Shown here one piece after another: positions 1 to 11,736 of a DNA stretch of 64,000 nt (the first letter of the stretch is position 1; every line of letters starts with the position of its first letter). The translations under genes and the position numbers were made by a program. Under the pieces are notes generated by a model. It was not told where the DNA came from and ran no database searches. It saw only the letters and a program-made list of their open reading frames with translations. This DNA is from Neomonachus schauinslandi (lineage: Eukaryota; Chordata; Mammalia; Carnivora; Phocidae): contig NC_058417.1 of assembly GCF_002201575.2 (NCBI RefSeq), forward strand, positions 25,123,347-25,187,346, in the 5' to 3' direction.

Positions 1-54
1 CCTGCTGTTGCTCTCTCTGTCAAATAAATAAATAAAATCTTTAAAAAAAAAAAA
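1..54 (+). mobile_element. Can-SINE 3' end, cut by window edge
   Basis: CT-rich segment, then caaataaataaataaaatct and poly(A): the typical 3' end of a carnivore tRNA-derived SINE. The body lies to the left of the window. Confidence 0.85.
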
Positions 55-115
55 AAGGGAGGGAGGAAGGGAGGAGGGAAGGAAGCAAGGAAGGTAGGTA
101 GGAAAAAGAAAAGTT
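55..115 (+). repeat. Purine-rich GGGA/GGAA simple repeat
   Basis: A run of gggaggaag-type units directly following the SINE poly(A), probably expanded from the tail. Confidence 0.8.
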
Positions 116-858
116 TGGGAAAAGATTTGACCTTTCTTGGTCATTATAGTCCAGATTTCTTCTGTGATATGAACTTGGACCCCCTACCAGAAAGCCTGGA
201 ACATCTGTTTGTTCTATCTCTAGCTCCTGGAGTGTAGATAGACCTGGAAAAAGATGGAGATAGCATAGTGATGAGTGGATGAAATATATTTACAAAGCAA
301 GAAAACTGTCCTGTCCAGAGCTTCACACTGCGTAAAGTGAAGGTCAGCCTTCCAAGAAGCTTGACTACCAGTAACTAACTGTCTGAACTTAGTACAGTGT
401 CTCTGTTAAGTACTGGTAGGAGTATTTGCCTGAAGAATGTTGGGATAGGAAAAAACAAAGGATTGAGAGTACTTCCTTTGCAATCCATATGAAGGAAGTT
501 TTTAGAATCGTGGAAAATGTTTATAGAAATATTTTTTAAGTTTAAAATTCATACATTTCACTGGTAAAGCCTTGTTCCTCTCTTAGAAGTGTACTGACGT
601 TGCATTTAGTGTCACATATATTGGTTTGCTGACTTTATTAAAAACATATGAGATACACAGGGATTCAGAGAAACCCCGCTCATTACAAGGAATCAGCAGC
701 CATGCTGTCCAGGGGAACCCAGCAAAATAGTTTTCCCGTTAAGTGATGTGCTATAGCATGCTCTCAGATATTGGGACATTGAGGTGTTATCTCCAAAGAA
801 TGACCTTTGAGTCCCAGGACAGAGTTTTCTTTCCAAACCAGTTATGGAAAACCACATA

Positions 859-1168
859 GGGTTGACCCTTGAACAGCATGGGTTTGGACTGCGTGGGTCT
901 ACTTATATGTGAATTTTTTATAGTATGGTACTGTAAACGTATTTTTTCTTCCTTCTGATTTTCTGAATAATATTTTATTTCTTCTAGCTTATTTTATTGT
1001 AAGAATACAGTATATAATACATATACAAAATACATGTTGACTGTTTATTGGTAAGCTTTCCGGTAGGCAATTAGTAATAAGTTTGGGGGGAATCAAAAGT
1101 TATACATGGATTTTTGACTGGGGGGGCTTTGGCACCCCTAACCCTCGTTTTGCTCAAGGGTCAACTGT
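859..1168 (-). mobile_element. MER2-type Tigger MITE (TcMar), antisense copy
   Basis: The terminal inverted repeats are recognisable as gttgacccttgaacagcatg at the left and caagggtcaactg at the right, flanked by TA at 857-858 and 1169-1170, as expected for Tc1/mariner insertion. About 310 bp, no coding capacity. A second copy in the opposite orientation lies at 41555-41924. The family name is from memory of the terminal sequence. Confidence 0.8.
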
Positions 1169-2595
1169 AGTTGTCAGAACTCTCTCCATGACAAGAATTA
1201 ATATATTAACTGGATTATAGCACCATTTGACAAATTGCTTACTAAATACATCAAAAGTGATTGGACATTCTGTATTTGAATTGACAAATGGCTGCATTAA
1301 GAGAAGGAGGGAAATCCATTAATTATAGCTGCTCTCAACCATAGGAAATATAATCACATAAATATGGATTTTGTTAAAACAAAAAACTCTACTTTATGGT
1401 AGTGTTACTTATGTGTGTATATACACTTCTTTGCCATTAATAGAAGGACTGCTCTTACCCACTGTCCTTTAACTGATACAAAAATAATAATAATTTCTGC
1501 TGTATTATAGGTTTCAGGCTGTACTGACTGCAAAATAGTTTTTAGTTATTATTCCAGAAAAGTGGAAAAAACCAGGCAAACTCTGTAGTTGAGCCTTTCT
1601 GCTCAGTTCTTCATTTTATCTCTATTTGTCCATCTTATGTGTGCATTCTCATTTATTTAAGTCAAAGCTTTACTTTTGCTTTGATGCTGTATAGGCTTTT
1701 TATCATCACTGAATTTCTCCTTTTTAGGAAAAAAATTTTCTCATGATCTGTCTTACTAAAGGTAACCACCCAGTGACCGAGGCATAAAGGAGGTGGGTGA
1801 ATGCCATAGATTGTCTCTCTACAGTTAGAATCTGTTCTCCTTATTGTTGTCATATGACAGGAGGCTTTTTGCCATGTGATTTTGCGGAACTTGGTAGAGA
1901 GACGAGAAACACTGAATTGCCTTCATTGCTTTTATACCATCAGTTTCTTGCCTTTTCTACTATGCTTTCTTTGTATTTTATGACCACATGAAGAACATCA
2001 GAATCACTCTTATATGATGTCAAGTCTGGGTCAGAGCTGAGATTTATAAGGAGTATTTTGAAGCTAGTGGTGGTTTTTTTTTGTGTGTGTGTGTGTTTTT
2101 TTTTCCCTCTTGGGCACTTTGCTGCCTTCCAGGCTATATTCCAGGTGCCAATGGTCCCTCCATGGTTATGTCAGTATACTTTTAAATATAAAACCAATTC
2201 AGTATTTTCTAAAATGAAGTCTTCTGATTCCTCAGGGATATTACAGAGAATGTAGAGCTGTGGCCCAAAGTACTTTCTTTGTTTCTCTCACTATATGTAA
2301 AGTTTCCTTGAATGTCTGTAACTTCCTTGTGTTGTGCACTTCTGGTCAACGTAACTTTTCTCCATTGTTTGATAGCTCTGTATGATATCTCAGATCAGGA
2401 TACATAGGTGTTTATTAAGATGATAAAAATGATTATATTAAATTAAGGAGACATGGAACACAAATCATGGAGACTCTGAATCAATGATATAGTTGGTATT
2501 TGGGGGTAAACATCTTTCACATGTTTATATGAAAATTTTAATTTAAAATAATGAACTCACTAGGTCAAGTCATGATGAATTGAGGCAGTTTATAC

Positions 2596-2790
2596 TTCAG
2601 GTTAAGAACATGGTCTTTGGAGTTTGCAGTTCTAGATTCCATTTCTTACTAACTGCTAGCTGAGTGATTTTGGGCAAATAACTTAACCTCCCTGGGCTTT
2701 TTAGTTTACCTGTCCTTACAGGATCGTTGTTAGATTAAATAAGATTATTCATCCAAAAATCTTCACATATTATCTTGGATAGAATAAAAA
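2596..2790 (+). mobile_element. MIR SINE (ancient, tRNA-derived)
   Basis: Shows the MIR order: a segment like 'aacatggtctttggagtt', then 'ttactaactgctagctgagtga', 'tgggcaaataacttaacctc' and 'ttagattaaataagatt'. Old and diverged, with no target-site duplication. Confidence 0.8.
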
Positions 2791-2883
2791 CTCACTAAAG
2801 ATAGCTGTTAGTTGTAGTTGGTGTTAATAGAAATGGTATCCTTGTTCTCTCTGGATGTCTTTCTTGCCTCTCTCAATTCCAAG

Positions 2884-3005
2884 TGCTTTATGACTAAGAT
2901 ACTACCAGATGGCACAGTTAAAGATGCTTTGTTGTTAACAAACAACAGTGAAGATAAAACATTTGTGCTCGATCATATCGCTTCTGTTCTTAAATGGTCA
3001 TCTGG
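2884..3005 (+). other. Exon-like open segment of unknown origin
   Basis: A pyrimidine-rich tract ending in ccaag precedes an open 122-bp segment (about 40 codons, containing ILPDGTVKDALLL and VLDHIASVLKW), immediately followed by a consensus donor GG|gtaagt. I do not recognise the peptide. Its phase does not join the BCAS3 exon at 17274: in its open frame the joined exon hits a stop, and the frame that would match contains an early TGA. It may be a chance ORF, an untranslated or poison exon, or part of an unrecognised old element. Confidence 0.2.
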
Positions 3006-3442
3006 GTAAGTGTGGCTCTGTCCTAACGTGTGCATTTTCAAAGCTATAGAAAGACATTTTACTTAGCAATTCTAATTTATTGATGCAAATTGAAAATTTC
3101 TTTTAGACCTATTTGTTTTGAGTATCTTCATTCCCTTAGTAATTTTATAGGGAGTGAAATTTTTCTTGGTTTTCACTGCATTCTAGAAGACTTTACCCCA
3201 GAAGTCCTTTGTGATAGTTGCCTTAAGACTCTGAAACTTTTACTTAAAAATGTAAGACTCTCAACCTTAAGATTTCTAAAATGCCAGAAGAACATTTGAT
3301 TTTCGGAAAGATTATCATTGGAATCACTGTTCACTATTCCAGTAAACCTTTCATTTTTTTACTTCATGTTCTTTGAGGTTTATAATAAGCATGTATTCAT
3401 ATAATATTAATCAGGTGATTTTCAAAAAACTTTTTTTGAGAA

Positions 3443-3521
3443 AGATGAAGAAGGAGAAGGGAAGGAGGGAAAAAGGAAGGCAGGAAAAGAAAGAAGGAAG
3501 GGAAAGAACAGAGGAAGGAGG
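3443..3521 (+). repeat. GAAG/GGAA purine-rich low-complexity tract
   Basis: Almost pure A/G over about 80 bases, made of gaagg, gaaag and ggagg units. The peptide ORFs read through it are artefacts of composition. Confidence 0.8.
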
Positions 3522-3896
3522 GACAGACTATTTCATTTTGTCGTTGAGAATAGAAATTAAATGTTATCCAGTAAACCACAGCTAAAGGAATTAACATGAA
3601 TGATTCTCACACATACAATGCTATGTGAAAACAACATAGTTCTGAATACTTCACACATCTCATACCCTAGCCAAGAATAGAATCAAGATGACTCTGAGTC
3701 AGTCTGCAGATCAAGAAATGTCTGCCCAGTTTTTTTTCAAACCTTCACACAGCAGTCTTTAAAAAAATTTAGTTATAGAAATGTTCAAGCATACACAGAA
3801 AGACAGTGGCCAGTATAACAAATCTGCCTATTACCTAGCTTCAACAATTAACAACACTGTCCCTCTCTTGTCTCTTCTATTCCTTTAAAATCTTTT

Positions 3897-4210
3897 AAGA
3901 TTTTATTTTATTTTTTAAAAAATACTTTATTTATTTGAGAGAGAGAGAGATTGTGCACAAGTGGGGGGTGGAGAGGGGCAAAAGGAGAGGGAGAAACAGA
4001 CTCTCCATGGAGCAGGGAGCCTAACACAGAGCTCGATCCCAGCACCCTGGGATCGTGACCTGAGCCGAAGGCAGACACTTAACCAACTGAGCCACCAGGT
4101 GCCCCTAAAGATTTTATTTTGAAATAATCTCTACACCAATGTGGGGCTCAAACTCACAACCCCAAGATCAGGAGTCACACACTGTACTGACTGAGCCAGG
4201 TTGGTGCCCC
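3897..4210 (-). mobile_element. Older Can-SINE split by a second SINE (outer element)
   Basis: The outer SINE in antisense occupies 3897-3909 and 4108-4210, with a body of the 'ccccaagatcaggagtcacac' type ending in ggtgcccc. It is flanked by a perfect 10-bp duplication aaaatctttt at 3887-3896 and 4211-4220. Confidence 0.8.
3910..4107 (-). mobile_element. Can-SINE nested inside another SINE
   Basis: A full antisense SINE (gagagagagagag, cctgggatcgtgacctgagc, gagccaccaggtgcccc) inserted into the poly(T) of the outer element, making a 13-bp duplication aagattttatttt at 3897-3909 and 4108-4120. Confidence 0.85.
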
Positions 4211-4865
4211 AAAATCTTTTTTTTTTTTTAATGTGTGACAGATAAAGTCTTATGAGACCCACTATTGTACCTTTTTACCTACAAATACTTTAGTATGTAT
4301 CTAATGATAAGGACTTAAAAAAAAAAAAACTTAACTACTACGCCATTACATATTATGGAGTTTACACCACGGCAATGATTTATGGAGGTAACTCTTTCCA
4401 GTAGTTTTACACTGTGGAGAAGTAGAGGGGAGAGCAAACCTTTGAAACTGTTCTCTTGCATTTGGAAAGAGAGAAAACCCTGTGGTGGTTGTGGGCTAGT
4501 ATTCTTTGTCTTATTCTTTCTCTTATCTCCTTGGTTCTGTGAATTTTCTGATTTATTTAGAGGTAAAAATTTGAACTTGTAGTTTCTCTATTGCGTGGAA
4601 CACATCGTTGGATCCTTAATGATTGGAAAGACTTTTATTATATTAAGTATAGGTTGCAAACGTTAATGTCTTCCATGTCTAAAAGCTTTTAACTCTCCAT
4701 GCCAAGAGAACTTTACCTCTTTTGCTTAGGCAAGAGAAAATCTGTACTTAATTCTTCCTGCTGTATAATGATCTGGACTTATCTAATATGTAACTAGATA
4801 TTAAATAAGTGAAGCAGGGAAGAAGCTGCATTAATTCTTTACAAAAAAATGATATTTGTTCTCTG

Positions 4866-7003
4866 ATTGCTGTGGCTAGGCTTCTAGTACTATGTTGAAT
4901 AGCAGTGGTGATAGTGGACATCCCTGCCGTGTTCCTGACCTTAGGGGGAAAGCTCTCAGTTTTTCCCCATTGAGTATGATATTCACTGTGGGTTTTTCAT
5001 AGATGGCTTTTATGATATTGAGATATGTATCCTCTATCCCCATACTCTGAAGAGTTTTAATCAAGAAAGGATGCTGTACTTTGTCAAATGCTTTTTCTGC
5101 ATCTATTGAAAGGATCATATGGTTCTGGTTCTTTGTTTTATGAATGTATTATATCGCATTGATTGATTGTGGATGTTGAACCAACTTGCAGCCCAGGAGT
5201 AAATCCCACTTGGTCGTGGTGAATAATCCTTTTAATGTACTGTTGGATCCTATTGGCTAGTATTTTGGTGAGAATTTTTGCATCCATGTTCATCAGGGAT
5301 ATTGGTCTGTAATTCTCCTTTTTGATGGGGGTCTTTGGCTGATTTTGGGATCAAGGTAATGCTGGCCTCATAAAATGAGTTTGGAAGTTTTCCTTCTATT
5401 TCTATTTTTTGGAACAGTTTCAGAAGAATAGGTATTTAATTCTTCTTTGAATGTTTGGTAGAATTCCCCTCGGAAGCCATATGGCCCTGGGCTCTGGTTT
5501 GTTGGGAGATTTTTGATTACTGCTTCAATTTCCTTACTGGTTATAGGTCTGTTCAGGTTTTCTATTTCTTCCTGGTTCAGTTTTGGTAGTTGATACACCT
5601 CTAGGAATGCATTCATTTCTTCTAGATTATCTAACTTGCTGGCATAGAGTTGCTCATAATATGTTCTTATAATTGTTTGTATTTCTTTGGTGTTGGTTGT
5701 GATTTCTCCTCTTTCATTCATGATTTTATTTATTTGGGTCCTTTCTCTTTTCTTTTTGATAAGTCTGGCCAGGGGTTTATCAATTTTGTTAATTCTTTCA
5801 AAGAACCAGCTCCTAGTTTCGTTGATCTGTTGTACTGTTCTTTTGGTTTTTATTTCATTGATTTCTGCTCTGATCTTTATTATTTCTCTTCTCCTGCTGG
5901 GTTTAGGCTTTATTTGCTGTTCTTTCTCCAGCTCCTTTAGGTATAGGTTTAGATTATGTATTTGAGACCTTTCTTGTTTCTTGAGAAAGGCTTGTCTTGC
6001 TATGTAGTTTCCTCTTAGGACTGCCTTTGCTGCATCCCAAAGATTTTGAACAGTTGTGTTTTCATTTTCATTTGTTTCCATGAATTTTAATTCTTCTTTA
6101 ATTTCCTGGTTGACTCATTCATTCTTTAGTAGGATGCTCTTTAGCCTCCATGTATTTGAGTCCTTGCCAACTTTCCTCTTGTGATTGAGTTCTAGTTTCA
6201 AAGCACTTTGGTCCAAAAATATGCAGGGAATGATCCCAATCTTTTGGTACCGGTTGAGACCTGATTTGTGACCTAGGATGTGATCTATTCTGGAGAATGT
6301 TCCATGGGCACTAGAGAAGAATGTGTATTCTGTTGCTTTGGGATGGAATGTTCTGAATATATCTGTGAAGTCCATCTGGTCCAGTGTGTCATTTAAAGTC
6401 TTTATTTCCTTGTTGATCTTTTGCTTAGACGATCTGTCCATTTCAGTGAGGGGGGGTGTTAAAGTCCCCTACTATTATTGTATTATTGTCAATGTGTTTC
6501 TTTGCTTTTGTTGTTAATTGGCTTATACAATTGGCTGCTCCCATGTTAGGGGCATAGATATTTACAATTGTTAGATCTTCTTGTTGGGTAGACCCTTTAA
6601 GTAGGATATAGTGCCCTTCCTCATCTCTTATTATAGTCTTTGGTTTAAAATCTAATTTGTCTGGGGCGCCTGGGTGGCTCAGTTGGTTAAGCAACTGCCT
6701 TCGGCTCAGGTCATGATCCTGGAGTCCCGGGATCGAGTCCCGCATCGGGCTCCCTGCTCAGCGGGGAGTCTGCTTCTCCCTCTGCCCCTCCTCCCTCTCA
6801 TGCTCTCTGTCTCTCATTCTCTCTCTCTCAAATAAATAAATCTTAAAAAAAAAATTTAAAAAAAAATCTAATTTGTCTGATATAAGGATTGCCACCCCAG
6901 CTTTCTTATGGTGTCCATTAGCATGGTAAATGGTTTTCCACCCCCTCTCTTTCAATCTGGAGGTGTCTTTGGGTCTAAAATGAGTCTCTTGCAGGCAGCA
7001 TAT
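4866..7003 (-). pseudogene. L1 ORF2 pseudogene, inverted arm: endonuclease and N-terminal RT
   Basis: Reading on -, the order is: endonuclease (HANGHHKKAGVAILISDK near 6920-6860, then after the SINE 'YAPNMG' and 'GDFNTPP' near 6450), the endonuclease end with SRIDHILGHKSG near 6270, the long charged linker at 6081-5368, and RT with IDAEKAFDKVQ near 5100 (catalytic motif A) and SGTRQGCPLSPLLFN near 4915 (motif B). It is broken by stops and frameshifts between 6115 and 6081 and between 5368 and 5118, and by the SINE. ORF2 nicks target DNA and copies L1 RNA; this arm lacks the N-terminal endonuclease part and RT motif C. Confidence 0.9.
6663..6862 (+). mobile_element. Can-SINE inserted in the L1 inverted arm
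   Basis: A full SINE from ggggcgcctgggtggctcag to AATAAA and poly(A), with a perfect 16-bp target duplication aaaatctaatttgtct at 6647-6662 and 6863-6878. It therefore postdates the L1. Confidence 0.95.
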
Positions 7004-7009
7004 ACAACA

Positions 7010-8797
7010 AAATAAATAAAAGGCATCCGAATCGGCAAAGAAGAAGTCAAACTCTCACTCTTTGCAGATGATATGATACTTTATGTGGAAAACCCAAAAG
7101 ACTCCACCCCAAAACTGCTAGAACTCATACAGGAATTCAGTAAAGTGGCAGGATATAAAATCAATGCACAGAAGTCAGTGGCATTCCTATACAACAACAA
7201 CAAGACAGAAGAAAGAGAAATTAAGGAGTCGATCCCATTTACAATTGCATCCAAAACCATAAGATACCTAGGCATAAATCTAACCAAAGAGGCAAAGGAT
7301 CTGTACTCAGAAAACTATAAAATACTCATGAAAGAAATTGAGGAAGACACAAAGAAATGGAAAAACGTTCCATGCTCATGGATTGGAAGAACAAATATCG
7401 TGAAGATGTCAATGCTACCTAGAGCAATCTACACATTCAGTGCAATCCCCATCAAAATACCATCCACTTTTTTCAAAGAAATGGAACAAATCATCCTAAA
7501 ATTTGTATGGAACCAGAAAAGACCCCGCATAGCCAGAGGAATGTTGAAAAAGAAAAGCAAAGCTGGCGGCATCAGAATTCCGGATTTCCAGCTCTATTAC
7601 AAAGCGGTCATCATCAAGACAGCATGGTACTGGCACAAAAACTAATACATAGATCAATAGAACAGAATAGAGAGCCCAGAAATGGACCCTCAGCTCTATG
7701 GTCAATCAATCTTCAACAAAGCGGGAAAGAATGTCCAATGGAAAAAAGACAGTCTCTTCAACAAATGGTGTTGGGAAAATTGGACAGCCACATGCAGAAG
7801 AATGAAACTGGACCATTTCCTTACACCACACACAAAAATAGACTCCAAATGGTTGAAAGACCTCAATGTGAGACAGGAGTCCATCAAAATCCTAGAGAAG
7901 AACACAGGCAGCAATCTCTTCGACCTCAGCCGCAGCAACTTCTTCCTAGAAACATCGCCAAAGGGAAGGGAAGCAAGGGCAAAAATGAACTATTGGGACT
8001 TCATCAAGATAAAAAGCTTTTGCAAAGCAAAGGAAACAGTCAACAAAACCAAAATACAACCGACAGAATGGGAGAAGATATTTGCAAATGACATATCAGA
8101 TAAAGGGCTAGTATCCAAAATCTATAAAGAACTTATCAAACTCCACACCCAAAGAACAAAGAATCCAATCAAGAAATGGGCAGAAGACATGAACAGACAT
8201 TTTTCCAAAGAAGACATCCAAATGGCCAACAGACACATGAAAAAGTGCTCAACATCGCTCGGCATCAGGGAAATCCAAATCAAAACCTCAGTGAGATACC
8301 ACCTCACACCAATCAGAATGGCTAAAATTAACAAGTCAGGAAATGACAGATGTTGGCGAGGATGTGGAGAAAGGGGAACCCTCCTACGCTGTTGGTGGGA
8401 ATGCAAGCTGGTGCAGCCACTCTGGAAAACAGTATGGAGGTTCCTCACAAAGTTGAAAATAGAGCCACCGTATGACCCAGAAATTGCACTACTGGGTATT
8501 TACCCCAAAGATACAAATGTAGTGATCCGAAGGGGTACGTGCATCCCGATGTTTATAGCAGCAATGTCCACAATAGCCGAACTATGGAAGGAGCCAAGAT
8601 GTCCATCAACAGATGAATGGATAAAGAAGATGTGGTATATATATATACACAATGGAATATTATGCAGCCATCAAAAAACCCGAAATCTTGCCATTTGCAA
8701 CGACGTGGATGGAACTAGAGGGTATTATGCTAAGCGAAATAAGTCAATCAGTGAAAGACATGTATCATATGATCTCAGTGATATGAGGAATTCTTAA
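7010..8797 (+). pseudogene. L1 ORF2 pseudogene, direct arm: RT motif C to C-terminus
   Basis: Starts just before FADDMILYVENPKD (RT motif C, the catalytic Asp pair) near 7064-7105 and runs in one frame to the ORF2 stop at 8797. It includes the thumb region, 'WNQKRPRIARG' near 7510, and a Cys-rich C-terminal segment, 'CWRGCGERGTLLRCW' near 8355-8400. Two in-frame nonsense codons are visible: TAA at 7643-7645 and TAG about 12 bases later, the second looking like a Trp-to-stop change in a conserved Asp-Gln-Trp context. Otherwise the frame is intact, which suggests a moderately recent insertion. Confidence 0.9.
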
Positions 8798-10443
8798 TCT
8801 CAGGAAACAAACTGAGGGTTGCTGGAGTGATGGGGGTGGGAGGGATGGGGTGACTATGTGATAGACATTGGGGAGGTTATGTACTATGGTGAGTGCTGTG
8901 AATTGTGTAAGACTGTTGAATCACAGACCTGTACCTCTGAAACAAATAATACATTATGTGTTAAAGAAAAGAAGAAGATAGTAGGAAGGGAAAAATGAAG
9001 GGGGGAGAATTGGAGTGGGAGACGAACCATGAGAGACTATGGACTCTGGGAAACAAACTGAGGGTTCTAGAGGGGAGGGGTTTGGGGGGATGGGTTAGCC
9101 TGGTGATGGATATTAAAGAGGGCTCTTATTGAATGGAGCACTGGGTGTTATACGCAAACAATGAATTATGGAACACTACATCAAAAACTAATGATGTAAT
9201 GTATGGTGATTAACATAACATAAAAAAATTTAAAAAATGGTATTTGTCATTTTTACATTTACAAACAACTGCCTCCCCTTTATTTTTGTTTGTTGTACTT
9301 TATTGTGGAGGCTGGACTAACTACATTAGAGTGTTTGCTCTTCAACTGTGCCATTAAAGATGGGACCAAGAACAGTAAGTTTACAATAACTGGCCTATTG
9401 CCTACTTGTACAAATTGGTACATTGATAACTGAACACAGTTTAATGACCAAAAACCATGATTTTTTTTTTTTACCTTCAAGACATCAATTCACAAAACTT
9501 TCTGCATATCCTCTACTCTTAGTCTCTTTGTAAAAGGTATTATATTTTATAGTGTTCCTTGAATTTAGAATGGGGAATTGATTATTCTTGAAAGAAATGC
9601 ATCTAACATAGAGGGTTATCTGTAAGAATACATTTGCCACTATTGAAGGATTACAGCTCATAATTCTACATAGAATTAGCAGTAGGAGACCTGGCTTCCA
9701 GCAAATAATCATTTCCATCAACAGAAACACATACTACCATGTGTCCTTGAGCAGTTGCTAAAAGCTGTTCCTATATTTGCTATGTGTGTGTATAAATAGA
9801 GATAATGATAAATGGCTATATGTGGAATGAGTAGGAGAATGAGTGTATATAAGCACTTCCACAAACCCCCCTTAACGAAAGCATCACTGAACCTAAGAAA
9901 ATAGGGGGGAAAATACATGACTCATTATGCAATAAGCTCAACTTTTATTTCATACATTGGTTTCCATCATTCATTGATACGCATCTGATTTCTTGGTTTT
10001 CCTTTCTTGACTTCCTGGATTGACTACACTAACCATATCAATTGGAGTGTGCTTATTCCATGACTTTTTATAAATACAAATTTTAAATAGGACATGGAAA
10101 TACAATTTTAAAGGTATCAAGGAATATTTACTGAAAAATAAGCTGTTCCTGTCCTCAGACATCCTCATCTCCTCCTAGGAGGCAACTGCTCTAAGTGATG
10201 CCTTGTATTCTACACTTCTGTAAAGGTGAGCTTTGGTAAGAATGGTTTTGTTGTTATTTAGACTTACATGTCTGGCTAGATTCTACAATCTGTAGTAAGA
10301 CAAAGTTGCTATCCATAAACTACAGGCAAGGTATTACATAGTCATAATATGATCTTTTAAAATCCTGAGGGTGGACTTTTTAAGCTGTCCAGCTGTTGTT
10401 TTAATGTATATATAATGTAGTTGTATTAAGAATTGAGTTGCCA

Positions 10444-10638
10444 GGGCGCCTGGGTGGCTCGGTCGTTAAGCGTCTGCCTTCGGCTCAGGTCATGATCCCG
10501 GGGTCCTGGGATTGAGTCCCGCATTGGGCTCCCTGCTCCGCCGGAAGCCTGCTTCTCCCTCTCCCACTCTCCCTGCTTGTGTTACCTCTCTCACTATGTC
10601 TCTCTCTGTCAAATAAATAGAATCTTAAAAAAAAAAAA
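10444..10638 (+). mobile_element. Can-SINE
   Basis: Complete element ending in caaataaatagaatctt and poly(A). Perfect target duplication aagaattgagttgcca around 10428-10443 and 10638-10653. Confidence 0.95.
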
Positions 10639-11736
10639 AGAATTGAGTTGCCATAATACACATCAAATAGGCACTGTGTTCATCCTTCCAGGTAAATAAA
10701 CTCCACCTTGAGGTTAATTGCAAATGTTTTAAAGGGATTGTTGCAGTCTCTTTAGTTCTCAGAAGTATACTGGGACAGTGTGAAATTTTTAGTGGAATAA
10801 CTGATCTTGCTGATAGCATGAAGCCAGCATGTTTTATTCTTTCTCTTCATTCTATGGTATTTATGGTGATGTTGAGCAAAACTAAATTGTGAACCCTTCC
10901 AGACTACCTGCAGGTATAACTTGTCCAGATGCTACTTGTCAAATGACCATTATGGCACCAGAATAACAAATGAAAGCTCCTTAGTTTATGTCTTCTGTGG
11001 GGATATTATATGATACCTTGGGGGTAGGGAAAAGGAGACGGAGCAGGGCGGGGAAGAGATGTACCCAGTGTTGTCAGTTATTCAGTGAAATCAATTATCT
11101 CATAGGCAATGAGGATATGTCATTTTTCTAATTATATATTGCCTGTGACTGTTCTTCTGGGAATGTGGAATAAAAGGAAAGTGAAACCAGAGATGTACAA
11201 TGACTGACTGTTAGAAAACTTTAATAATTAATTAGAGAACATCTATGGTACTGCAGGGTCAGGGTGCAAGGAAAATCATCGATCCGTTTAGTACATAACG
11301 TAGGTAAAGTTGTTCCCTTTGATGTATTGTAACACTTCAACTGTTGTTGCTCTAGCACAAGAGTTTGGCTCCTAATAAACAGAATAGCCAGTAATATATT
11401 GTGCTGCTGCTGTCTTAACCCCTCTGTGTATGAAATTCAGTGAATCACTTTACATTTAATGGAAACATTTGTAAATCAGAGAAAAACTTCCTTCTAGACT
11501 TCAGTAGAAATAGAGTTGCTTCCTTAATAAGAATAAGAATGCTCCCCATTTCTCAATGTATTTAGGTGTGTTATTTTTGACGTGAGAGCCTTCTCCCTTT
11601 ATAAAAACAATTATCTTTTAAAAGGCCAGGGTTTAATTTTTGCCAGTTCGATAGTAGGAAAGCCTGACTTGTTTAAATTTGCAAGTCTCTGATTACTACT
11701 ATTCACATGTGCTTGTTGGCTGTTGTATTACCTCTT

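Larger units (their letters stand above)
3740..4335 (+). mobile_element. Ancient LINE 3'-UTR-like repeat (family uncertain), interrupted by SINEs
   Basis: The phrase 'agcttcaacaattaacaac' before the SINE pair and 'agtatgtatctaatgataag' after it match a widespread old mammalian LINE tail also seen at 23090-23280 and 54990-55480. Diverged, with no terminal features. The exact subfamily cannot be named by eye. Confidence 0.45.
4860..9231 (+). mobile_element. L1 LINE with 5' inversion (twin priming), 4.4 kb
   Basis: The 3' part (about 7004-9231) lies on + and holds the rest of the reverse transcriptase, the ORF2 C-terminus, the 3' UTR and the A-rich end. The 5' part (4860 to about 7003) lies on - and holds the endonuclease and first half of the reverse transcriptase. 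The consensus order joins seamlessly: the inverted arm ends, read on -, at 'gccacagcaatcagagaaca', and the direct arm starts 'acaacaaaataaataaaagg', with nothing evident lost or duplicated. The whole is bounded by a 16-bp target duplication with one mismatch (aaaaaatgatatttgt at 4844-4859, aaaaaatggtatttgt at 9232-9247). It is 5'-truncated within the endonuclease, so it cannot move itself. A SINE sits in the inverted arm. Confidence 0.92.

Noticed and set aside
5650..5965. Two hydrophobic ORFs on + (96 and 92 codons) resembling membrane proteins
   Set aside because: They are antisense shadows of the L1 ORF2 linker on the minus strand.
4860..9231. Two independent L1 insertions in opposite orientation
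   Set aside because: The two parts meet at the same L1 consensus point and one target duplication bounds the whole, so a single twin-primed insertion is simpler.
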